Of a DNA stretch of 56,632 nucleotides, positions 51,579 to 56,632 are shown one piece after another. The stretch's first letter is position 1. The number at the start of each line of letters is the position of its first letter. The notes beneath the pieces were generated by a model. It made no database searches. It had not been told where the DNA came from and was given only the letters and a program-made list of their open reading frames with translations. A program made the translations under genes and the position numbers. The stretch covers positions 1-56,632 of the forward strand of contig JAHAZA010000111.1 of assembly GCA_018385415.1 (NCBI GenBank). Direction: 5' to 3'. Source of the DNA: Treponema sp. GTDB lineage: Bacteria > Spirochaetota > Spirochaetia > Treponematales > Treponemataceae.

Positions 51579-52976
51579 ATGGATAACACATCATACACAC
51601 CAGAGGAGCCAATTGCTGCTATTGCAACAGCTTTGGCTCCAAGTGCTCTTGGCATTATTCGAATGTCAGGAAAAAATTCTATAGAACTTCTTTCAAAGTT
51701 ATTTTCAAGACCTAAAGCATTGCTTGCTGCAGAAGGTAATTCAATTGTTTATGGCTGGATTAAAGATGGTGATAATAGAATTGATGAAGTTCTTGTAAGT
51801 GTATTTAAAGGTCCTAAATCCTTTACTGGTGAAGATATGGCAGAGATCAGCTGTCATGGTGGAACTGCAGTAATCAGTACAATTTTTAATCTCCTTCTTA
51901 AAAACGGTTTCCGTCAGGCAGAGCGTGGAGAATATACATTCCGTGCATATATAAATGGAAAAGCAGATTTAACAAAAGCTGAGGCTATCAGAGAAATTAT
52001 TGAAAGTAGAACTGATTCAAGCCGTGGAAGAGCTGCTGGTCGTCTTGCTGGATCTCTTTATGATGAAATTTCTTCTATAAAAAAATTGATTATTGATACA
52101 CTTGCAGCTATTGAAGTTGAAATTGAATATCCTGAGGATGAAGAAACAATCGCAGATGCATTTAATCGTGATGGAATTGTAGAAGCAATCTCTCGATTGA
52201 AAAGCCTCAATGATTCCTGGAAAAGTGAAAAGTTATTTCAGGACGGTGCACGCCTTGTATTATGTGGTAAAACTAATGCTGGAAAATCCAGTCTCTTCAA
52301 TTCAATGCTAAAAGAAGATCGGGCGATTGTCAGCGATATAGAGGGAACAACCCGTGACTGGATTGAAAGCTGGATCAGTATTGACGGCATTCCTGCCAGA
52401 TTATTTGACACAGCAGGACTTCGTAGTACAGACGATTATGTAGAACAGGTCGGTGTTGAAAGAACTCATGACCTTTCTGAAGATGCTGATGTAATTTTGT
52501 ATCTTGCAGATTCAACTCAGAAAATAAATGATGAAGATTTGAAATTTCTTAAAGCTTTTTCAACCCCGGTTATTTTTGTCTGGAATAAATTGGATAAAAT
52601 AAATCAGAATGAAAAACCTGCTTTATCTGAAAATACGAAAAAAATAATTCCATCTTTAACAAAAGAAGTTTATGTATCAGCAAAAAATTCTTCTGGAATT
52701 GATGAGTTAACAGCTACCCTTAAAAATATCTTGACTGCTGGAAAAGAAACAAGTCGAGAACATGCAGGACTTGGATCAAGCCGTCAAAAAATTGCTGTTG
52801 AACAGGCGCTTGAATGTGTGGAACATGCACTTGTGGCTGCAGATGATAATTATACTCTTGATGCTGTTGTTCAGGATCTGGAAGATAGTTTGGATTTTCT
52901 TGGCGAAATTACTGGAGAGGTTACTCCAGATGATGTTCTTGGAAGTATCTTCAGTAATTTCTGTGTAGGAAAATAA
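51579..52976 (+). CDS. mnmE: tRNA modification GTPase MnmE
   Basis: With MnmG it makes carboxymethylaminomethyl-type modifications at uridine 34 of tRNA. The 465-residue protein has the N-terminal tetrahydrofolate-binding domain (LGIIRMSG), helical domain, and an inserted G domain with GKTNAGKSS (230-238), EGTTRD and DTAGLR; the NKLD specificity motif is present as WNKLDK. It ends in FCVGK with the catalytic Cys462. All key residues are intact. Transcript probably leaderless. The stop lies 1 nt from the stop of the convergent M48 gene. Confidence 0.96.
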   Translation: MDNTSYTPEEPIAAIATALAPSALGIIRMSGKNSIELLSKLFSRPKALLAAEGNSIVYGWIKDGDNRIDEVLVSVFKGPKSFTGEDMAEISCHGGTAVISTIFNLLLKNGFRQAERGEYTFRAYINGKADLTKAEAIREIIESRTDSSRGRAAGRLAGSLYDEISSIKKLIIDTLAAIEVEIEYPEDEETIADAFNRDGIVEAISRLKSLNDSWKSEKLFQDGARLVLCGKTNAGKSSLFNSMLKEDRAIVSDIEGTTRDWIESWISIDGIPARLFDTAGLRSTDDYVEQVGVERTHDLSEDADVILYLADSTQKINDEDLKFLKAFSTPVIFVWNKLDKINQNEKPALSENTKKIIPSLTKEVYVSAKNSSGIDELTATLKNILTAGKETSREHAGLGSSRQKIAVEQALECVEHALVAADDNYTLDAVVQDLEDSLDFLGEITGEVTPDDVLGSIFSNFCVGK

Positions 52977-52977
52977 G

Positions 52978-53790
52978 TTATTTTTTTACAGCTTCATACA
53001 AAGGGTAAACCTTTGCAGCAATATAATTCAAATTAGATATTCTTGAATCATTTGATGGATGTGTACTTAAAAACTCTGGTGTTGTGGAACGTGTAAGTGT
53101 GTTCATTTTAGTCCATAAGTTTGTTGCATCGTATGGATTATATCCTGCTCGTGCCATAAGCTCTGTTCCAAAATTATCTGCTTCTGTTTCTTGTGATCTT
53201 GAAAATGGAAGGTTCAGAATTAAGTCAGCTCCAAGGCTTATAATTTCCTGCCCTGTTTTGTCCATACGAAGTAATTTTGTTATTGCGTTAGTTCCAAGTT
53301 CTGTAATTAACTGATGGCTCATTTGTTCACGGCTGTGTTCACGAAGGGCATGTGAAATTTCATGACCAAGGACTGCTGCAAGTTCAGAATCAGTTAACTT
53401 TAAGGTATCTAAAAGTCCTGTGTAGACAACAATTCTTCCACCAGGAAGACACCAGGCATTAATTGTTTTATCTGTAATAACATTTATCTGCCAATCCCAG
53501 TTTATTGCATCGGATCTAAAAAGCTTTGTTTGTTCAATAAGTCGATTTGCAATTGCCTGAACACGTTTAACTTGTGCTGCATTTTGATTTAATGTACCAT
53601 TGCTTTTAGCTTCTGAAATAACCTGTTCATAGGACAACTGAGAACTGTGTTCAACCATGACAGGAGAAAAAATAAGTAATTGCTGACGAGAGTTACCTGC
53701 AATTCCGTCCACTGTAGTTGTAGAAAGGCAACTGGTTGCCATAAATACAGAAAGTAAAATTGCAGGAATTAAAATATGTAATTTCTTCAT
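52978..53790 (-). CDS. M48-family metalloprotease lipoprotein
   Basis: A 270-residue lipoprotein (TSC lipobox, Cys21) with the zinc motif HEISH (His143, Glu144, His147) and a downstream third ligand Glu in SQETEADNFG. It corresponds to the periplasmic LoiP/YcaL type of small M48 proteases that act in envelope protein quality control, rather than membrane HtpX or BepA with TPRs. Also conserved is the NAWCLPGGRIVVYTGLL strand before the active helix. Monocistronic; its promoter predicts a leaderless mRNA. Confidence 0.93.
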   Translation of the reverse strand: MKKLHILIPAILLSVFMATSCLSTTTVDGIAGNSRQQLLIFSPVMVEHSSQLSYEQVISEAKSNGTLNQNAAQVKRVQAIANRLIEQTKLFRSDAINWDWQINVITDKTINAWCLPGGRIVVYTGLLDTLKLTDSELAAVLGHEISHALREHSREQMSHQLITELGTNAITKLLRMDKTGQEIISLGADLILNLPFSRSQETEADNFGTELMARAGYNPYDATNLWTKMNTLTRSTTPEFLSTHPSNDSRISNLNYIAAKVYPLYEAVKK

Positions 53791-53797
53791 ATAGATA

Positions 53798-53825
53798 TTA
53801 TTACATGAAAAAATTACATATTCAA
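53798..53825 (-). promoter_or_regulatory. Promoter of the M48 protease gene, leaderless
   Basis: On the minus strand TTGAAT (53825-53820), a 16-nt spacer and TAATAA (53803-53798), then seven bases to the ATG at 53790. An overlapping AATAAT gives 17-nt spacing and six bases. No ribosome site is visible. Confidence 0.55.
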
Positions 53826-53835
53826 TAAATAAATA

Positions 53836-54642
53836 TTATTTTTCTTTTCCATAAAGGAATGGTTTTGCCCAGATTGTATTAAATACTTCAATGAGCGGTC
53901 CCATAAAGAAGGCTGTAATAATAGTTCCGATTCCAGCAATAGCAAAAATTTCTTTCCCGATTGTTAATGCGTGTTCTCTATTACTGAGGGACAATCCATC
54001 GTTATTATAAAGAGCAAGTATCAGTAATCCCACTCCAATAATAACACAGATTACATCAGTAATAATTCTTACGTAGAAGAATTTTCCTTTCTTCCATGTG
54101 TTTGAAATAATCAATGCAACTGCATCATATGTTGATACACCAAGGTCTGCTGTCATGTAGAAAGCAGATCCGATACAGATAACAATAATTCCGATTACGA
54201 TACAGATAATTCTTGCCCAAAGAACAATTCCAACTGCAGCGCCTTCTGTGCTGAGAATAACTGTAACAGGATTTGCCATAAGGAATGCAGTAAGTTTTGC
54301 AAGTGTAAATTCTGTAATATACCCAAGTAAGAACAGGTTGATGAATGTTGCAATTCCAATATAGTGTCTGTCAAAAACCAGCATAAAAATAAAAAGAATA
54401 GCATTTACAATAACATACAAAGTTCCAAAAGATGTTAAGTTGATTTCTTTTCCAAATAATAAAATATTTACATCAGGAATGATTTTATCAAGGCCTGCCA
54501 TTAATGCCTGAAATGGATCTACACCAAACGCTGCTACTTTGAAAAATCCTACGCTGATAGCACAGATCACAACTCCGAAAAGTGACATACCGATTCTTTT
54601 TCCAAGATGATCAGGCTTCTGCCAGATTGTTTTTGCTGCCAT
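53836..54642 (-). CDS. YczE/YitT-like integral membrane protein
   Basis: A 268-residue protein with about five or six transmembrane segments. The opening helix with GFFKVAAFGVDPFQALMAGL and the later ADLGVSTYDAVALIIS are the paired repeats typical of YczE/YyaS/YitT proteins, whose transport role is not established. The start at 54642 follows AGGAG; the longer frame to 54714 adds a hydrophilic stretch without a ribosome site. It is divergent from the YhfC-type protease gene. Confidence 0.78.
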   Translation of the reverse strand: MAAKTIWQKPDHLGKRIGMSLFGVVICAISVGFFKVAAFGVDPFQALMAGLDKIIPDVNILLFGKEINLTSFGTLYVIVNAILFIFMLVFDRHYIGIATFINLFLLGYITEFTLAKLTAFLMANPVTVILSTEGAAVGIVLWARIICIVIGIIVICIGSAFYMTADLGVSTYDAVALIISNTWKKGKFFYVRIITDVICVIIGVGLLILALYNNDGLSLSNREHALTIGKEIFAIAGIGTIITAFFMGPLIEVFNTIWAKPFLYGKEK

Positions 54643-54727
54643 ATTTACTCCTACATTGTAGATAAAAAAATACTTCTTATTTCTATCAATATCACTTATA
54701 TAGAAACAATTCAAGGAATAGTAAGAA

Positions 54728-54756
54728 TTGACTTGTCAATAGTATGACATTATATT
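54728..54756 (+). promoter_or_regulatory. Promoter of the YhfC-type gene, leaderless, with palindrome
   Basis: TTGACT (54728-54733), a 17-nt spacer and TATATT (54751-54756), then seven bases to the ATG at 54764. The -35 is embedded in the perfect palindrome ATTGAC-TT-GTCAAT (54727-54740), and TGTCA/TGACA pair at 54734-54738 and 54745-54749, both possible repressor sites. Confidence 0.65.
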
Positions 54757-54763
54757 TAAATCT

Positions 54764-55579
54764 ATGGTTAAATTTTTATCAATAATTTGTATGTCACTTG
54801 CTTTAATTGCTGGTCTTGTAATTCCTCTAATATTGATTCTCGTAATTAAGAAAAAAATGAAATCTTCATTGAAGCCATTTTTTACCGGCTGTGTTACTTT
54901 TGTTCTATTTGCTCTGATAATTGAAGGTGTGTTGAATTTCCTGATTTTTAACAGATTGATTGGTGCAGAAAAAATGATGGCGTTACCAACCTGGCTTTAT
55001 GCCATAATTGGTGGTCTTATGGCAGGAATTTTCGAAGAAACCGGACGTTATGTTGCATTCAGGACTTTTTTGAAAAAAGATCTTAGTATTATTAAAACTC
55101 CCTTTGTCTATGGTGCAGGACATGGAGGTGTGGAAGCTTTTATTATTCTTGTATCTGGAATGGCTACAAATCTTGTGTTAGCAATTTTAATAAATAAAGG
55201 GTCTTCGTCTATATTGTTAAAGGATGCCTCAGTGGAACAGGTTGATCAGATATTAAAAATGATTGAAACGATAAAAACTGCTTCACCGGCATTGTATCTT
55301 GTTTCTGTTTTTGAACGTCTTACAACAATTGCATTACATATTCTGTTGTCTGTAATTGTATGGTACGCTGCAAAATGTAAGAAAATACAATATTACTTTG
55401 CTGCTATTTTGCTTCATGCATTTGTGAATTTTTGTGGAGCAGTTCTTATGGACAAAATCCATTTGATGTGGGTGGAAGTTGTTCTCATATTTATAACATC
55501 TATGGTGGGACTTTTTGCAATTGCAATATGGTATCACGAAGACAAAGATCCTGAAGCAAAACAGTTACGGCTTTTCTAA
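54764..55579 (+). CDS. YhfC-type intramembrane glutamic protease
   Basis: A 271-residue membrane protein with about seven transmembrane segments. The motif order fits the YhfC branch of the CPBP/Abi family: EETGRY near residue 90, GAGHGGVEA near 121, and a late LLHAFVNF with a conserved His. The first Glu pair and the two His are the expected catalytic or metal residues. Substrates are not known. Expressed from a strong promoter whose predicted start coincides with the ATG. Confidence 0.8.
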   Translation: MVKFLSIICMSLALIAGLVIPLILILVIKKKMKSSLKPFFTGCVTFVLFALIIEGVLNFLIFNRLIGAEKMMALPTWLYAIIGGLMAGIFEETGRYVAFRTFLKKDLSIIKTPFVYGAGHGGVEAFIILVSGMATNLVLAILINKGSSSILLKDASVEQVDQILKMIETIKTASPALYLVSVFERLTTIALHILLSVIVWYAAKCKKIQYYFAAILLHAFVNFCGAVLMDKIHLMWVEVVLIFITSMVGLFAIAIWYHEDKDPEAKQLRLF

Positions 55580-55630
55580 AGTGTTTCCCAAATTCCCTTA
55601 TATATACAATGGAATATTTAGTGCAAATTC

Positions 55631-55659
55631 TTGAAAAAAACACGGGGATTTGGTATATT
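55631..55659 (+). promoter_or_regulatory. Promoter of the carB leader
   Basis: TTGAAA (55631-55636), a 17-nt spacer and TATATT (55654-55659). Transcription is predicted at about 55666-55667. Confidence 0.7.
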
Positions 55660-55696
55660 TACCTTCAGTATGAAGGCTAAAGAAGGTGTAAATTCT

Positions 55697-55753
55697 ATGA
55701 CAGAAGAGTTACTCAAAAATCTTAAAGTTATGCATACTATTATTTTTTTGTGA
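55697..55753 (+). CDS. Putative leader peptide of carB
   Basis: An 18-residue ORF, MTEELLKNLKVMHTIIFL, with AAGGTG 8 nt upstream. An in-frame ATG at 55670 lies only about 3 nt from the predicted transcript start. The last codons are read through a U-rich RNA stretch and the stop is 8 nt before the terminator stem, so a translating ribosome could block terminator folding. There are no Arg codons. Confidence 0.5.
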   Translation: MTEELLKNLKVMHTIIFL

Positions 55754-55761
55754 ATTTTTTG

Positions 55762-55796
55762 AAGGCTGAATTCTTTTTAGAATCAGCCTTTTTTTT
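55762..55796 (+). terminator. Intrinsic terminator / attenuator ahead of carB
   Basis: A 12-bp stem with one bulged A (55762-55774 with 55779-55790), a TTTT loop and eight T residues (55789-55796). It lies between the promoter and carB, so it must be bypassed for carB expression. Confidence 0.85.
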
Positions 55797-55800
55797 CGTC

Positions 55801-55904
55801 AAACTGACAAAGAACCAAAGTTCTTTGCAGTTTAACTAAGCTATAGATCAAGATTGCTTCGCAACTTGATAAATCAGATTCAAAACCGACGCTGCGCGCG
55901 GTTT
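55801..55904 (+). other. Three consecutive hairpins between attenuator and carB
   Basis: Hairpin 1 spans 55801-55833 (AAACTG and AAAGAAC arms), hairpin 2 spans 55847-55870 (ATCAAG and TTGC arms), and hairpin 3 spans 55883-55904 (AAACCG and CGC arms). The second and third each have a single bulged A on the left arm. Role unknown; they could insulate or stabilise the 5' end of carB mRNA. Confidence 0.6.
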
Positions 55905-55925
55905 AATCCATAGAGGAGTATTTTT

Positions 55926-56632
55926 ATGGCAAAAAGAGAAGACATTAACAAAGTTCTGATCATTGGTTCAGGTCCAATCGTTATCGGACAGGCTTGTGAG
56001 TTCGACTATTCAGGAACTCAGGCTTGTAAAGCTTTGCGTGAACAGGGTTATAAAATTGTATTGGTAAACTCAAACCCTGCAACAATCATGACTGACCCGG
56101 TTATGGCAGACGCAACTTATATTGAACCACTCAACGTTGAACGTTTGAGCCAGATTATTGAAAAGGAACGTCCTGATGCTCTTCTTCCAAACCTTGGTGG
56201 ACAGACTGGTTTGAACATGGCTATGGAATTAAACAAAGCCGGTGTTCTTGATAAATACGGAGTAAAAGTAATCGGTGTAAATCTTGATGCTATTGAACGT
56301 GGTGAAGACCGGGAAATCTTCAAGGAAACAATGAAGAAGCTTGGAATTGACACTCCTCGTTCCGGAATCTGTCACACAATTGAAGGGGCTGAAAAAATTG
56401 CTGAAGAAATCGGATTCCCATTAGTTGTTCGTCCAGCTTACACAATGGGCGGACAGGGCGGCGGTTTCTGTTACAACGTTGAAGAACTTCGCACAATCGT
56501 AGCAAACGGTCTTGATCTTTCTATGACACATCAGTGTTTAATTGAAGAATCAATTCTTGGTTGGGAAGAACTTGAAGTTGAAGTTGTTCGCGACGCTAAG
56601 AACCAGATGATTGCAATCTGTTTTATTGAAAA
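55926..56632 (+). CDS. carB: Carbamoyl-phosphate synthase large subunit, 5' part
   Basis: Makes carbamoyl phosphate for pyrimidine and arginine synthesis. The window holds the first 235 or so codons and runs off the edge. The start after AGAGGAG gives MAKREDINKVLIIGSGPIVIGQ; the first ATP-grasp half follows with CEFDYSGTQACKALREQGY, VNSNPATIMTD, PNLGGQTGLNMAMEL and RPAYTMGGQGGG (normally GGTGGG in many homologues; here GGQGGG). No carA lies upstream in the window. Expression probably depends on the attenuator in its leader. Confidence 0.95.
   Translation, partial: MAKREDINKVLIIGSGPIVIGQACEFDYSGTQACKALREQGYKIVLVNSNPATIMTDPVMADATYIEPLNVERLSQIIEKERPDALLPNLGGQTGLNMAMELNKAGVLDKYGVKVIGVNLDAIERGEDREIFKETMKKLGIDTPRSGICHTIEGAEKIAEEIGFPLVVRPAYTMGGQGGGFCYNVEELRTIVANGLDLSMTHQCLIEESILGWEELEVEVVRDAKNQMIAICFIE

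Larger units (their letters stand above)
55580..55925 (+). promoter_or_regulatory. carB regulatory leader region
   Basis: This 346-nt gene-free stretch contains, in order: about 50 nt without recognised signals; a strong promoter (55631-55659); a leader ORF (55697-55753); a U-rich segment; an intrinsic terminator (55762-55796); three successive hairpins; and the carB ribosome site AGAGGAG (55912-55918). Confidence 0.75.

Noticed and set aside
55670..55696. ATG at 55670 as start of the carB leader peptide
   Set aside because: It lies only about 3 nt from the predicted transcript start and has no ribosome site, whereas 55697 has AAGGTG 8 nt upstream. It remains possible as a leaderless start.
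55660..55925. PyrR-binding or arginine-type attenuation of carB
   Set aside because: No PyrR anti-antiterminator-like conserved loop was seen and the leader ORF contains no Arg codon.

Overview
The window reads as chromosome of a low-GC, diderm, motile host-gut spirochaete, most likely a Treponema (genus is inference). Supporting observations are abundant lipoprotein signal peptides, a chemotaxis receptor, FliA/sigma-28-type promoter sequences, a secreted GH10 xylanase and very large surface proteins. Genes are densely packed. No insertion sequence, prophage, CRISPR array, tRNA or rRNA was recognised.

Layout. 1-5.6 kb: a lipoprotein xylanase divergent from a sensor kinase / CreD / OmpR-type regulator / DUF1361 cluster. 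5.6-7.2 kb: a DUF5718-like gene and a TetR regulator with overlapping divergent promoters. 7.2-10.2 kb: a leader with two tiny ORFs, then the dat-ddc pair that makes 1,3-diaminopropane. 10.2-12.0 kb: parA-parB. 12.2-29.5 kb: two giant Ig-repeat envelope proteins, one of 1737 residues ending in a probable outer-membrane barrel and one lipoprotein of 3928 residues. 29.6-34 kb: a methyl-accepting chemotaxis protein, a membrane-anchored solute-binding-like protein and two small exported proteins. 34.2-36.7 kb: an ArsR / HMA-domain / zinc-cadmium-type P-type ATPase operon. 36.8-45.1 kb: an alpha-2-macroglobulin lipoprotein overlapping pbpC. 45.2-53 kb: exonuclease, DUF1846 protein, DUF4015 glycoside hydrolase-like protein, degenerate HD-GYP membrane protein and mnmE. 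53-55.6 kb: M48 lipoprotein protease, YitT/YczE-like membrane protein and YhfC-type intramembrane protease. 55.6 kb to the end: a leader-peptide/terminator attenuator and the 5' part of carB.

The strongest unexplained signals are regulatory. (1) Both giant Ig-repeat genes carry TAAAC-type -35 and GCCGATAA -10 elements with identical 12-nt spacing and a shared downstream AGCGG; the DUF4015 gene carries a third such promoter. This would place the giant surface proteins under the motility sigma factor. (2) At least seven or eight genes have a -10 hexamer ending 6-7 nt before the start codon and no Shine-Dalgarno sequence, which predicts leaderless mRNAs alongside ordinary SD-led genes. (3) carB is preceded by a short leader ORF that runs into a U-rich stretch and an intrinsic terminator, resembling the UTP-sensing attenuator of enterobacterial pyrBI, followed by three hairpins. 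(4) The Shine-Dalgarno sequence of creD is buried in a perfect 17-bp hairpin that also looks like a terminator.

All calls come from reading the sequence; no database search was run.
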